The notes under the pieces were generated by a model. That model did not search any database. It saw only the letters and a program-made list of their open reading frames with translations, and was not told the origin of the DNA. A stretch of 64,000 nucleotides of DNA from the NCBI RefSeq assembly GCF_902753875.1, contig NZ_CADDTS010000042.1:61250-125249 (forward strand), read 5' to 3'. The DNA comes from Acinetobacter bouvetii (GTDB taxonomy: Bacteria; Pseudomonadota; Gammaproteobacteria; Pseudomonadales; Moraxellaceae). Shown here in pieces: positions 47,501 to 57,271 of the stretch. The position numbers and the translations under genes were made by a program. The first letter of the stretch is position 1, and every line of letters begins with the position of its first letter.

Positions 47501-49512
47501 CTTATATTATTAAGAGTTCCTGTCAGGTTAGTATTGCTAAACGAGAAGGTTCCTGTTCCACCATAGGATATTTTTTGCACTTTAACAGTCGGTAACCTTG
47601 TATTCATGAGGTTACAAGTAATGACAGCCCCTGTTGTGATCCCACTGCGATTAATGGTTAAAGTATTTCCTGAAATAGAGGATGTTACAGTCGCTCCAGC
47701 TGCATTTTTACAAACGGCTGTTGAAAGCTCCCAGCTCTGCCCTGTAGGCATAGTTTCCGTAATTACCACATTAGTATTCGTACTACTGATAATAAAAGGC
47801 TGTATTCCAGACTTAGTCGTATCACTATCAACCTGAGTTGGGCTTCCTGGCATATCAATAGCTACACTCGCTGAATTTTGCAAAGTGTTGGTCAATGAAT
47901 AGCTGAATGTTCCAATGCCACTGGTGGTTTCCTTATTTAATATAAGTGTGGCTGCAGCAACTGTGGTTTGTACAGTGCTGCTATTATTTGAAGTATCAAT
48001 ATCCGTATTACCAACAGGCACATTTGCCGATGCAGTATTGGTGAGTATAGCCCCAGCAGATGGTGCAGTTGCCTGAAGAATAACTGTACAGGTTGAGTTC
48101 TTAGGGCCGCTAAACGTACCACTGACAGTATTACCTGACGTTGTGGCAGAGCAATTTTCACCTACTGTTGATGGTGTAGCAGAAAGCACAGATATAGACG
48201 AAGATGAAAAATTCGCAGGTAATGTATCTGTAAATGTTGCCAATGCAGTTTTGCTAATTGGATTTTCACCCAAATTGGTCATCACCAATTGGTATTGCAT
48301 AGTACTACCAGTTGCAACCGTTAAAGGATCACTGCTAAATGTTCCTGAAGTCCCTACTCGTTGACTCTTTTTGATTGCAACGTTCATTTGGGTAGGCGCA
48401 TCATCATCTATAATTGTATATGTAGCCGTACCGTTCCCTGACGACCCACAAACTGATGACGAATATATGTAAAAGTTACTATCATCCCTTTGAATTGTTA
48501 CTGTAAATTGCTCATCATCTTCCTTCTCATTATCATTAATAATTTCTACAGGAATACTCACTGTATAAGGCGTACCCATTCCATAATCACCTGCTGGAAT
48601 GGTTTTAGAAAAAGTTTTATTTATGCTGCCATTAATTTTGTAGTCTAAATTGATTTCGGCGTTTTTTGGTGGTGTACCATCATTTACATTAAAAATCAGG
48701 GTTAAACCACCCGTAGGAATAATACCCACAATGATAACTTTAATGTCTTGAGGAGTACCATTTTCAGGAACATCATAATTTGCAGAAGCAAATTCAATAA
48801 TTGGCCTAACCGAAATTTGAATTGCATCTAAAAAATTACCCAGAGAACCTGATGATCCTGAGTCTGCTTTAAAACCTAAAACTGTTTGCCCTGTTGCACC
48901 TGTGTAATTAAATGTTCCGCTATAATCTGCCCAAAATTTATTACCACTATAAGTCACAACCCCTGATGACACATTACAATTACCCGAAGCACAACTTAAA
49001 ATTGAACCATTACCATTTTTAGTTGTTGCCACACTCACAATTGTTTGTGCCCCAGCACGTAAAGACATTTTATCTACATCAGTAGTATTATCACGGCGCG
49101 CATTATGGCTAAGTTTCCATGAAATCGGCTCATCCTTGATCAAACAAATATTTTGCTGCATTTCCGAGTATTCCTCAGCATTTAATTCAGCAAATACATT
49201 CCCCTGCCTTGCAGGATAGCCGTTGAATCCATGCGACCATAACTCAATCAATTTTCCGAATTGATTACTTGTACTCCCACAACCCCCACTCCCTTGCATA
49301 CTTCTATGCGTAGTATTCCAACCTGGAACACTTGAGGCATCGACCTGTACATAGCATGCTGTACCTAATGAGTTACTCTCAAAATCAAAATTTAAATAAC
49401 TACGCTGATAAGCAGCCTGAGTAACAGTAATACGACTGATTAGTACAGCAAACAGAATCAGTAATTTTAAGTAGGTATGATTGAGGATTTTCATCGTGTC
49501 TAATTTATTCAT
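44596..49512 (-). CDS. 1638-aa secreted protein with Calx-beta, DUF11 and SdrD-B domains
   Basis: The start at 49512 (five bases after the previous stop, GGGG 10 bases upstream) gives a signal peptide ending ITVTQA-AYQRSY; a start at 49575 would lack this form. A lectin-like N-terminal domain (about 35-230) is followed by a Calx-beta-like domain (DYKINGSINKTFSKTIPAGD, IINDNEKEDDEQFTVTI) near 240-370, DUF11 (LGENPISKTALATFTDTLPA), and several repeats ending in C-x-(Y/L/F)-x-N (ITCTYTNIRKT, ITCIYNNSRIP, ICTYTNTRT). An SdrD-B domain (VFNDNSGTTGDASKAYNGVQ) near 1300 and a final DUF11 (LEYEITYKNNSTKKIQNVKI) complete it. The repeat ladder looks like a rod-like adhesin. It differs in N-terminus from its neighbours. 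Confidence 0.8.
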   Translation of the reverse strand: MNKLDTMKILNHTYLKLLILFAVLISRITVTQAAYQRSYLNFDFESNSLGTACYVQVDASSVPGWNTTHRSMQGSGGCGSTSNQFGKLIELWSHGFNGYPARQGNVFAELNAEEYSEMQQNICLIKDEPISWKLSHNARRDNTTDVDKMSLRAGAQTIVSVATTKNGNGSILSCASGNCNVSSGVVTYSGNKFWADYSGTFNYTGATGQTVLGFKADSGSSGSLGNFLDAIQISVRPIIEFASANYDVPENGTPQDIKVIIVGIIPTGGLTLIFNVNDGTPPKNAEINLDYKINGSINKTFSKTIPAGDYGMGTPYTVSIPVEIINDNEKEDDEQFTVTIQRDDSNFYIYSSSVCGSSGNGTATYTIIDDDAPTQMNVAIKKSQRVGTSGTFSSDPLTVATGSTMQYQLVMTNLGENPISKTALATFTDTLPANFSSSSISVLSATPSTVGENCSATTSGNTVSGTFSGPKNSTCTVILQATAPSAGAILTNTASANVPVGNTDIDTSNNSSTVQTTVAAATLILNKETTSGIGTFSYSLTNTLQNSASVAIDMPGSPTQVDSDTTKSGIQPFIISSTNTNVVITETMPTGQSWELSTAVCKNAAGATVTSSISGNTLTINRSGITTGAVITCNLMNTRLPTVKVQKISYGGTGTFSFSNTNLTGTLNNISTSTAGIAAPVNPTALPVSAKGTNVTITESAPPTNYVLTEASCRDDNSLVTGNTGTFGSLVNSTRVLTIPSTYLITGGADITCTFVNRLNPQTDLNITKTNNETALLRGQSTSYVVRVTNKGSTPVMGATLADAAGTNQSKTSVTCSNANNNKCTPSSTPTTTQLESGYALPRLDNDEFYEVIVTATISTGNTSTTNNTASVTAPSGVTNTGTSCTTGSLSSNVVRSFSSGVCSVKDTDSVVAGDRTLTIKKTWTNAKQYDKATITADTTTGLAKLESIATGAASQTDSASILIANSTNVTLKEVIDIGDGNYAVATPTCSAGTVSNNNDGSYNLLLPSSGTTEITCTYTNIRKTATLKLAKAWTNAKSGDVVVIPATLGLTSNTTKFKSTAPTSSDSGTAITVYVGDIVTLGAEIGLNDYTSGDSNYDAAVTINKDNYNATLTCTANGGATANSLSGTNAKLSNTLIIGDADTGKLITCIYNNSRIPQQIKLMKEWKNAAVNDQIKVITTGGTNNPAITSISSGDNTESGGIVTVYSGDVITLPTETFINGSLNQYTVATTCNGGSPLTSGVVGRTVTISNNTIITICTYTNTRTVAQTLISGRVFNDNSGTTGDASKAYNGVQDAGESGIANNTIRLTNCSSTTLSTATTDANGDYKFNIDQSQLSASFCVVQTNLPEYTSVSGASTTGTYKRDTDTITVPRTNATSYLNNNFGDANLNVVLTEDGQHTITASEVTDYPHRLTTQAPVQLTQLIQGYSNSNNDQPWQALIYRDSNCNGTVDAGETVFDPTVSGSVLLQPNTDICLVQRVFAPTNIFAGAQHIGTLQAGYQFALANPAQTISGQTTKRQDVTLIGSAGLTLTKKVRAVASCPSTSSDTNAFVMTNQAAKQDNLEYEITYKNNSTKKIQNVKIKDSLPTGTVFGSMICTETPAGNTCNANNSGNSLEWNLSGMLSPAATGKLRFCVKQ

Positions 49513-49516
49513 TGAA

Positions 49517-52204
49517 TTACTGCCCCACATAGCGCACCCCAAAACTGAATTCATAACTTTGATTTGCAGCCACACTATTTAATATTCCTGAAACCGCGCC
49601 GGCATTACCAATTGCGGGAGCTGTCGTACTGTTACATGCTGCACACATAGGCGATCGAGATAAAACTGTATAAACAGGTGTCATATCCCTAAAAGTAAAT
49701 GCACTACTCAAAGCTGCTGTACTTGTGTTGGTCAAAGTCACCCTGTACAACACACATTGCCCTTGACCACTTGCTTGTTTACCAATATTTAAAGTATTTG
49801 TTGTATACGACTCATCAGCTGTGCCATTACAGTCAAAATCACGCGCTTGTAATTTAGTAAGTTTTAATTGTGCTTGATTTACAGTCGTCACATCAGTAAT
49901 TGAGGCCAGAACCTGACCATTACTGTTATTTGCAAGATTGACGGTGGTGTTATTTGCTTGAGCAATATTATTCGTCACCAGATTTTTAACTTGCAGTAAT
50001 AATTTCACTTGAGTGTGTGCTGCCAATTTACCTCCAGGTAAATCAGCCAAGTCTTTAATCACCAAATCAACCACATCAAAAATGCCATTTCCATTTACGT
50101 CATAGAAAAGTGTGCTATTGAATTCAACCTGATCGTTATTCATAAGGAAGCTATAGTTCCCCGTATAATCAACATCGGTATTATTGGTTAAAAGATGACT
50201 ATAAATGACTGTACCTAGCGGTGAAACTTGTCCGCGTAAATTCGGTGTAAATTCTACTTGAGCTACAGCATTAACACTTTGAATGGTAATCGCATTTTTC
50301 AGAATATCCTGACCCGGATTACTGCTATTATTCCCACTCACAAAACTTGTAGAAAGCACACGGAAATAGATTGGTGTAGTTAAGCTACTGTTCAACTGAT
50401 CTATTTCCACAACAGCACAGATTAACTGGCTTTCACCATTATTGAGATAACTCGTTTTTCCCGTCTCACTGCCTAAAACACTACAATCTGTACCATTTCC
50501 AGCGACATAAAAACGGATACGATTTACACCGTTTGGTAGCGTTAAACTGCTAAAATCACTCGTTGCATTCGCACTAAGTAAATATTCAGCCCCAGCACCT
50601 GTATGACTTATTTTTAATGGAAATACAGCTTGCCCACCAGCCACAGAATTGACACTTGTTGACGCAATCACGGTTTTCCATGGGTTGCCAGCATTGTCAA
50701 CATTCCCATTCCCCAAACCATTGTTTTCAGGGCTATTGGTTAAGTCAACTAAACGAGCTACCGCAGTGGCAAGTAAAACACCCTGATCTTTAATCAAACT
50801 TGTTTTGCTAATATCGCCCAGAGACTGCGCCTGAGGTGAAACTTCAAATGTGGTATCAGTGGTTACCGCATAACTACTCGGTAAACGTACTTTGACAATA
50901 ATAGGTAAATTCACCCCTGCCGATAATAAACCTGTATCGGGAATGCCATCCCCATTACTATCTAATAATGGTGTAGCCCCATCTGCACGATAAAATTCAA
51001 TTTGGCTGCCCGCAGGAAAAGTACTGGCTGTAAGTGTTAAATTAAATCGATCAGCGCTATTACCCGTATTCCAGACATAGTTATTAAAAGTAAGCACACC
51101 ACCCTGTGCGGTAGAAGTAGCAATAACTGTAGCGCTATTATTTACATCACTTACGCTACCATTAATTTTGACAGCATAAATTGGAGCAATATTCAGTACA
51201 GCTATATTACTTAGATCTGAAATTGTTGCTGTTGTCGTATTATTATCATGATCATATTGGAAATTAACACTATTATTAATTGGACCAGCAGTTGTTTTAT
51301 TTACTTTAACTTTGAACTCAATATAACCTGTCGCATTTGCTGCAATTGAGTTAATGACTGCTGTTACAGTATTTGATGTAACACTATAGTTAATCCCGGC
51401 TGGATCATTACTGCCCGTACTCGGATTGACCGTTACGCCATTCCAGTTTTCACCACTATTTAGTTGATAGACCAGACTGGAATCAAGTGCATCTGTTAAG
51501 GTAACAGCACCTGTAGCCGTACTACCTAAATTTTGATAATCCAAACGAACGGTAACAACATCACCATTTGCTACTGTAGTTTGAGAAAACTTTTTACGAA
51601 CCACCAGAGCAGACTGGTTAGTTACAGTAGCAGTATCAGTATTGGTTTTGGTTCCAGTGGCATTATTTAAAGAGTTTACCGTTAATGTTAATAATCCTTT
51701 TTGACTGACAGCTGCCCCATTCGGCACATTTGCTGCCACAATAAGCCCAACCGACTCACTCGCACTTAAAGAATAAGAAGTGATCGCAGCACCATCAGGC
51801 AGCCCGTCATTATTTTTATCCAGAAAAATTGAAAAATTACTGTAGTCATAACTGCCTGAAGTATTATTTGTCGCTGCAAATGTGTATTGATCGACTTCAT
51901 TACCTGTATTAGTCAAAGTATGGTTAAAGTATACCGTTTGACCAGCGATGACATTTTTAGTGTTATCTGCAGTTAAATTAACGGAATAAACAGGGAGAAT
52001 AGTCGTTTGGACTAAATTGGAACGGCTGACCTGAACAACAGTTGATCCCTCTTCAGTATATTCACCAACTGCCATATTACTAATGATTTGACGCGTAGCA
52101 ACTGCAGCAAAACTAGACTGTTGTATGCCCAATACAGTTACCAGCAAAACCAATAAAGCAATTATGTGATTGCGGATATTTTCTAATGTATTCATTATAT
52201 TCAT
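49517..52204 (-). CDS. 895-aa secreted DUF11-repeat protein
   Basis: A signal peptide (IIALLVLLVTVLGIQQSSFA-AV, about 34) precedes the shared N-terminal module (ISNMAVGEYTEEGSTVVQVS; FLDKNNDGLPDGA). Several Ig-like DUF11 folds follow (VRLDYQNLGSTATGAVTLTD near 225; YSHLLTNNTDVDYTGNYSFL). The conserved C-terminal domain has LKLTKLQARDFDCNGTADES and CVLYRVTLTNTSTAALSSAF. It is a paralogue of the genes on either side. The stop lies 4 bases before the 1638-aa gene start, so the pair is co-translated. An internal Met three residues on (52195) is an alternative start. Confidence 0.82.
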   Translation of the reverse strand: MNIMNTLENIRNHIIALLVLLVTVLGIQQSSFAAVATRQIISNMAVGEYTEEGSTVVQVSRSNLVQTTILPVYSVNLTADNTKNVIAGQTVYFNHTLTNTGNEVDQYTFAATNNTSGSYDYSNFSIFLDKNNDGLPDGAAITSYSLSASESVGLIVAANVPNGAAVSQKGLLTLTVNSLNNATGTKTNTDTATVTNQSALVVRKKFSQTTVANGDVVTVRLDYQNLGSTATGAVTLTDALDSSLVYQLNSGENWNGVTVNPSTGSNDPAGINYSVTSNTVTAVINSIAANATGYIEFKVKVNKTTAGPINNSVNFQYDHDNNTTTATISDLSNIAVLNIAPIYAVKINGSVSDVNNSATVIATSTAQGGVLTFNNYVWNTGNSADRFNLTLTASTFPAGSQIEFYRADGATPLLDSNGDGIPDTGLLSAGVNLPIIVKVRLPSSYAVTTDTTFEVSPQAQSLGDISKTSLIKDQGVLLATAVARLVDLTNSPENNGLGNGNVDNAGNPWKTVIASTSVNSVAGGQAVFPLKISHTGAGAEYLLSANATSDFSSLTLPNGVNRIRFYVAGNGTDCSVLGSETGKTSYLNNGESQLICAVVEIDQLNSSLTTPIYFRVLSTSFVSGNNSSNPGQDILKNAITIQSVNAVAQVEFTPNLRGQVSPLGTVIYSHLLTNNTDVDYTGNYSFLMNNDQVEFNSTLFYDVNGNGIFDVVDLVIKDLADLPGGKLAAHTQVKLLLQVKNLVTNNIAQANNTTVNLANNSNGQVLASITDVTTVNQAQLKLTKLQARDFDCNGTADESYTTNTLNIGKQASGQGQCVLYRVTLTNTSTAALSSAFTFRDMTPVYTVLSRSPMCAACNSTTAPAIGNAGAVSGILNSVAANQSYEFSFGVRYVGQ

Positions 52205-52223
52205 TTTCTAAAATCCGCCCAAC

Positions 52224-54875
52224 TTAAGGTGTAACCTGAATAGAAAAATACAATGCAGCCTGCTCCTGTGGTGCAAGTGCTCCAATATTTCCTGATATTT
52301 GCCCCCCACTCACGGTTACAGCCCCCTTACTCACCGAAGGCGGCAAGCTATTGCGCAAAATGCTGTAAGCTGGCACAACATCATTAATCACAACATTTGC
52401 TGCTGGTGTTGAACCATCATTCTTGATGGTTAAACGATAAGTTACGCATTGATTTGGTTTAATCGTCAGTGGGTTACTAGCGTAAGCTGCTGTAGCAACA
52501 TTAATAAGTACGCATGCTTCATCTTTAGCCTGCTCTTTAATCAGACGAAGTTGTGTAGGATCAACTGTTGTTAAATCTGTATTTTGAATTGTTGTTAGGG
52601 TTAAACCCTGAATTGTATTTGTAGCTGAAACCACGATATTGGCTATACTAGACATACCATTTGTTGCTGTGAATGGTGCCTGGACCTTTAAAAGCAATTG
52701 AACCGAGCTTTGAGGGTTTAAACCGCCCGTTACAGATAAATCAGTCGCAATCGGATCGGTAGAATCGAGTACACCATTATTATTTGCATCGTAATACAGT
52801 GTATAAACAAACCCATCATTGATGTTTTGAGGTACTACACTCAGGCTTACCTTGCCACTTGCATCACCTTCAACAAAGGTACCCATATTTTTTAATGTAT
52901 GAAGATACACAACTGTACCACCAACATTAATGCGTCCTTGCTGATCATTTGCCAAAGTTAATTTGCGTACAGCTAGATCCACTTGATCTTTAATACTGTC
53001 ACCCTGAGCATTCATCGGTGATTTCATTGCAAACCAAATGGGCAAACTTGATAAAGTGGTATTGGCTGGAACAGTGACTACAGCACAATATTGTTTAGCT
53101 GCACCAGCAGCCAAGTTGCCAGTACTACTAATCTCGCCTTGCAAAGCCTGACATGTAGCATCACCATTATAAAACTTCACCACCCAATCTGTGGGTAAAG
53201 TCGTATTAATACTATTGATGTCAATCGCTGAACTCGACGCGTACAGATTATAATTATTTGAGACAGTGCTATTGTTTCGAATAACAAGTGGGAAAACAGC
53301 ATTTGCACCTTTAACAGCATTTTTTACTAATAATGCTTGTCCACCAGAACCGGTAACATTTCCAACACCCACACCTGAATTGTTGCTGTTATATAAATCA
53401 CTTTCACCCACAGCAACCGTATTCACCAATCGATCACGTGTACTATTTTTTACACTGGTATCGGTAACTGAGGTTGCAGTAATATCAAAATCCATTGTAC
53501 TTGTTGAAGTACAATTCGATGGGAAATAAACCCCTAATTTAATTCTTTTTGAAGCGCCGTAAGCCAATCCACCAGTATCAATTACGCCATCGCCATTTGT
53601 GTCAGTAAGTAAGGTAATACCATCTGCATGATATAAGCGAACTACAGCACAGCTTGGTACATTGCTTTTCACAAAACTTAAATTATAAGTATCGGTTGCT
53701 TGTCCTGTATTCCAAACATAGTTATCAAACTGAATTTCTTTTGCTATGCCTCCAAAGGTATTATTTTGGATTTGCAGATTATTCAATCCGCCATTTGGCT
53801 CGCCATCATCATTTGCACTGCTCGGATTATAGTTAAGCACAACACCTAAAGTTTGTTGAACGTTAAAAATGACCGTATTCGTTAGCGTATTTTTCAGAAT
53901 CGCATTTGATGCATTGTATTGTTGGTAATCTGCAGTGTTAGGAATTTTTTCAGCAGCATTAGCATTCACTGTGACTTTAAAACTTACAGTCCCTTTACTT
54001 AAAGCTGCCACACTTGCAAGCTCTACATCGACCTGCCCATTAGTCACTTTATATTTTATTGGTGCATTTGCACCTGTTTCTACATCATCGGCATCTGTTA
54101 AAAATCCAGAACCATTTCCCCAACTTCCGCTTCCAGATTTATAAGTGACATCTGTGGCTAAGATATCTCGTAGCACCACTCTTGCCGCTGCAGTACCTGT
54201 ATTGTTATAAGCCAAGGTATAGGTAATTTCTGTGCCCGTTTTACCAGTACTGATATTTTGTGATTTCGTGACTTGAATAACCGCATCATCAACAACTTTG
54301 GCCGTGTCACTTACCGTCATGGCAATCGTATTGTCATGTTGACTTGTTGCCGTTAGAGTAAAATTAGCAACATTATTTGCACTCACATTTGTAGGAATAC
54401 TCCCCACTACGACCAATGAAGCAAATTCACCAGCTTCCAGGCGAACACTTGTGCCGGAATTAAGTAAATTATTATTATCATCAGGCTCGCCATTCTGATC
54501 GCGATCGATATAAGCAGCTACATTGTCTAAATTAAATTGATCATTCGATAACTGGGTGAGGCTTAATTTATAATCGTCTGCAATATTACCCGTATTTGTT
54601 AAAACATGCGGAAAATTAACCTTACTGCCAATCGTGCCAATATTTTGTTGATTACTTTGCAACGTTAATGAGTAAATAGGCTGAACAGTTAAAATAACTG
54701 CGTTTGAATTAATAACCTGTAGATGACCTTGCTCATCATAAAAGTCGCCACTTGCAATATTTGTAATACTCGTTCCAGCTTTAGGCTGAGCAAAAACCAA
54801 AGCACTATAAAAACCAATCAATAAACCAATCAATGTTATTCGTGAAACAGCACTTTTTTTGAAATAATTTATCAT
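52224..54875 (-). CDS. 883-aa secreted DUF11-repeat protein, first gene of the locus
   Basis: The Met at 54875 is chosen because AGGA lies just upstream and a signal peptide follows (ITLIGLLIGFYSALVFA-QP); the upstream Met at 54914 gives an odd Cys-containing leader. The shared module is ITNIASGDFYDEQGHLQVIN with YIDRDQNGEPDDN. DUF11 folds follow (YTLAYNNTGTAAARVVLRDI near 225; YLHTLKNMGTFVEGDASGKV). The C-terminal domain is LRLIKEQAKDEACVLIN with CVTYRLTIKNDGSTPAANVV. As first gene it should carry the locus promoter upstream, in the 788-base gap. It is 19 bases from the next gene. Confidence 0.82.
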   Translation of the reverse strand: MINYFKKSAVSRITLIGLLIGFYSALVFAQPKAGTSITNIASGDFYDEQGHLQVINSNAVILTVQPIYSLTLQSNQQNIGTIGSKVNFPHVLTNTGNIADDYKLSLTQLSNDQFNLDNVAAYIDRDQNGEPDDNNNLLNSGTSVRLEAGEFASLVVVGSIPTNVSANNVANFTLTATSQHDNTIAMTVSDTAKVVDDAVIQVTKSQNISTGKTGTEITYTLAYNNTGTAAARVVLRDILATDVTYKSGSGSWGNGSGFLTDADDVETGANAPIKYKVTNGQVDVELASVAALSKGTVSFKVTVNANAAEKIPNTADYQQYNASNAILKNTLTNTVIFNVQQTLGVVLNYNPSSANDDGEPNGGLNNLQIQNNTFGGIAKEIQFDNYVWNTGQATDTYNLSFVKSNVPSCAVVRLYHADGITLLTDTNGDGVIDTGGLAYGASKRIKLGVYFPSNCTSTSTMDFDITATSVTDTSVKNSTRDRLVNTVAVGESDLYNSNNSGVGVGNVTGSGGQALLVKNAVKGANAVFPLVIRNNSTVSNNYNLYASSSAIDINSINTTLPTDWVVKFYNGDATCQALQGEISSTGNLAAGAAKQYCAVVTVPANTTLSSLPIWFAMKSPMNAQGDSIKDQVDLAVRKLTLANDQQGRINVGGTVVYLHTLKNMGTFVEGDASGKVSLSVVPQNINDGFVYTLYYDANNNGVLDSTDPIATDLSVTGGLNPQSSVQLLLKVQAPFTATNGMSSIANIVVSATNTIQGLTLTTIQNTDLTTVDPTQLRLIKEQAKDEACVLINVATAAYASNPLTIKPNQCVTYRLTIKNDGSTPAANVVINDVVPAYSILRNSLPPSVSKGAVTVSGGQISGNIGALAPQEQAALYFSIQVTP

Positions 54876-55663
54876 TCTTGATCCTACAAACATGCAATGT
54901 GCATAAATTTCCACCTAAATGATTAAAAATAATACTACAAAAAAACACATATAAATACAAAAATAACCAACCAGTTAACACTTTTTTTAAAAAATTAAAT
55001 TAATTTTACATTTGTTTTGAATTTCGTGTCCCTGAATGCACGATTTAAATAAAATACGACACCCCCTACCATTTCAAAATCCGTGCATGGTGCTTCAGAC
55101 AGAGCAAAAAATAGAAAGCCTCAAAATTTAATCATGAAAAAATAGACAGCCTTTTTCCCTGAGAGGAAAGTGCAGTTAATATTCAACCTGCAACTGTCTG
55201 CAAAATCAGCTGATATGTCGTGATTAATTTATTGACAGGTGATTTCTGTTTTTACGTTCTTTATGGACAAAATTATATTTGTTTTAAAATAAAGGCCTGC
55301 TCATCTTCAGGAAAATCATCAGGTACGAGTTGAGGGCAAAATTTTAAATATCCTTCACATGTCTCATTCAAAAAATCCTTGATCAAAAGATTCTTTTTTC
55401 TCTTATGACTGTTAAAAATCACCTAAATCAGCATCTTTTTACATATGCTTGTCATTATTTATGTATTTCAACTGCTTAAAGATTCAGCATAATCGCTATT
55501 TTTTAAAATAAAGTCCCCTTTTCAAGTTTACGGTGACTGTGTATAACAATGAACCGGTGAGGGAAACCAATAAGCATAGGCAAACATCGTAAAAAAACGG
55601 TAGACTATGCAACAATCAATGCAATCAGAATGTCATTTGAGACAAACAAGAAGGTGAAGGCTG
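54876..55663. other. Divergent intergenic region upstream of the surface locus and ribB
   Basis: A 788-base AT-rich region between divergent transcripts. The only frame of note is a 49-codon minus-strand ORF at 55422-55273 starting GTG (VIFNSHKRKKNLLIKDFLNE, ending EDEQAFILKQI). It has mixed, protein-like composition but no recognisable family and no strong ribosome-binding site. I looked for an FMN riboswitch before ribB and did not see one. Confidence 0.5.
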
Positions 55664-56785
55664 ATGCCGCTCAATACAGTTGAAGAGCTTGTAGCAGATA
55701 TCCGTGCAGGAAAAATGGTTATCCTGATGGATGATGAAGATCGTGAAAATGAAGGCGATTTAGTCATTGCTGCAACACACGTGCGTCCTGAAGATATCAA
55801 CTTCATGATTACACATGCGCGCGGACTTGTTTGCCTAACCTTAAGCCGTGACCGTTGCCAACAGTTAAATCTTCCTCTTATGGTCGATGCCAACGGCGCA
55901 CAGCACGGTACTAACTTCACCCTGTCTATTGAAGCCGCTAAAGGTATTACCACAGGTATTTCAGCTGCAGAACGTGCACATACCATTCAGACTGCGGTTG
56001 CTGCACATGCCAAACCGGCAGATATCGTACAACCGGGCCATATCTTCCCATTGATGGCACAACCCGGGGGCGTATTACACCGCGCAGGCCATACCGAAGC
56101 CGGTTGTGATCTTTCACGTTTAGCGGGCTTAGAACCTGCTTCTGTCATTTGTGAAATTATTAATGAAGATGGCACCATGGCGCGCCGTCCCGATCTTGAA
56201 GTATTCGCAGAAAAACATGGTCTAAAAATCGGGACTATTGCAGACCTAATTCATTACCGCATGACCAATGAGCAAACGGTTGAACGTCTGGATCAGCAAA
56301 CCATCAACACAGAATATGGCAGCTTTGAACTGTTCCGTTATCGTGAAATTGGTAACCCGGATATTCATTTGGCACTGGTCAAAGGCGAGCCTAAAGATGG
56401 CATCACTACCGTTCGTGTACATGGTTTTAGCCCGGCACGTGACTTGCTCAAAATTAATAAACAAGATGGCGAACCGGCCTGGAATCTCGACAAAGCACTA
56501 AAAGAAATTGCATCTAGCGAGCGTGGTGTTTTAGTCTGGATTGGTCAGCGCCATTTACAAGATTTAGGTCCGGCACTCGAAAGCTTGACTGCACCCAAAC
56601 CAACCAAATCAAGTGCTGCACTGTCTCAACAGTATCAAACCATTGGTGTAGGCGCACAAATTCTACGTGATTTAGGTGTTGAGAAAATGAAACTGCTCAG
56701 CTCTCCGTTACGTTTTAACGCATTATCAGGTTTTAACTTAGAAGTGGTGGAATACATCACCGCAAATCAAACTACAGAGAAATAA
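55664..56785 (+). CDS. ribB: 3,4-dihydroxy-2-butanone 4-phosphate synthase with degenerate GTP cyclohydrolase II domain
   Basis: A 373-residue protein of RibBA length. Residues 1-200 are a complete RibB that turns ribulose 5-phosphate into the four-carbon unit of riboflavin: [10 protein letters not shown] (23-32), [10 protein letters not shown] (51-60) and [17 protein letters not shown] (about 143-159). Residues 205-373 align in layout with GTP cyclohydrolase II ([25 protein letters not shown]) but lack the three-Cys zinc site, so cyclohydrolase activity is unlikely and a separate RibA is expected elsewhere. The ATG has GAAGG just upstream. ribH follows after 11 bases in the same transcript. 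Confidence 0.93.
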   Translation: MPLNTVEELVADIRAGKMVILMDDEDRENEGDLVIAATHVRPEDINFMITHARGLVCLTLSRDRCQQLNLPLMVDANGAQHGTNFTLSIEAAKGITTGISAAERAHTIQTAVAAHAKPADIVQPGHIFPLMAQPGGVLHRAGHTEAGCDLSRLAGLEPASVICEIINEDGTMARRPDLEVFAEKHGLKIGTIADLIHYRMTNEQTVERLDQQTINTEYGSFELFRYREIGNPDIHLALVKGEPKDGITTVRVHGFSPARDLLKINKQDGEPAWNLDKALKEIASSERGVLVWIGQRHLQDLGPALESLTAPKPTKSSAALSQQYQTIGVGAQILRDLGVEKMKLLSSPLRFNALSGFNLEVVEYITANQTTEK

Positions 56786-56796
56786 TCGAGGTTGCT

Positions 56797-57267
56797 ATGG
56801 CAGTTCGCCGTATTGAAGGTATGTTACATCTCGCGAGCGAAGGCCGTTACGCGATTTTAGTGGGTCGTTTTAATAGTTTTGTTGTCGAACATCTATTAGA
56901 AGGTGCAATTGATACATTGAAACGTCATGGTGTATCAGAGGATAATATCACTGTTGTTCACGCACCTGGCGCTTGGGAACTACCTGTCGTTGCTAAAAAA
57001 CTGGCAGCTTCAAATGGTTTTGACGCTATTATTGCACTTGGCGCAGTGATTCGTGGTAGCACGCCTCACTTTGATTTTGTTGCTGGTGAATGTGCCAAAG
57101 GTTTAGGCGTGGTTGGCCTGGACACAGGCTTGCCAGTGATCAACGGTGTATTAACTACGGATAGTATTGAACAAGCGATTGAACGCTCTGGAACAAAAGC
57201 AGGTAATAAAGGTGGTGAAGCTGCCCTTACTGCAATTGAAATGGTTAACTTGTTAAAGGCTATTTAA
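56797..57267 (+). CDS. ribH: 6,7-dimethyl-8-ribityllumazine synthase
   Basis: A 156-residue lumazine synthase, the penultimate riboflavin step, which joins the RibB product to the ribityl-diaminouracil and builds a large icosahedral or pentameric shell. Motifs are IVVGRFN-type start [15 protein letters not shown] (18-32), [16 protein letters not shown] (51-66) and [16 protein letters not shown] with the proton-transferring His near 92. [18 protein letters not shown] closes it. It lies between ribB and nusB in the conserved order. Confidence 0.96.
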   Translation: MAVRRIEGMLHLASEGRYAILVGRFNSFVVEHLLEGAIDTLKRHGVSEDNITVVHAPGAWELPVVAKKLAASNGFDAIIALGAVIRGSTPHFDFVAGECAKGLGVVGLDTGLPVINGVLTTDSIEQAIERSGTKAGNKGGEAALTAIEMVNLLKAI

Positions 57268-57271
57268 CGCT

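Noticed and set aside
49513..49575. Upstream start for the 1638-aa surface protein
   Set aside because: It would overlap the previous gene and put 21 residues before the signal peptide.
55505..55663. FMN riboswitch upstream of ribB
   Set aside because: The conserved AGGG and CCGAC-type segments of the RFN element are missing.
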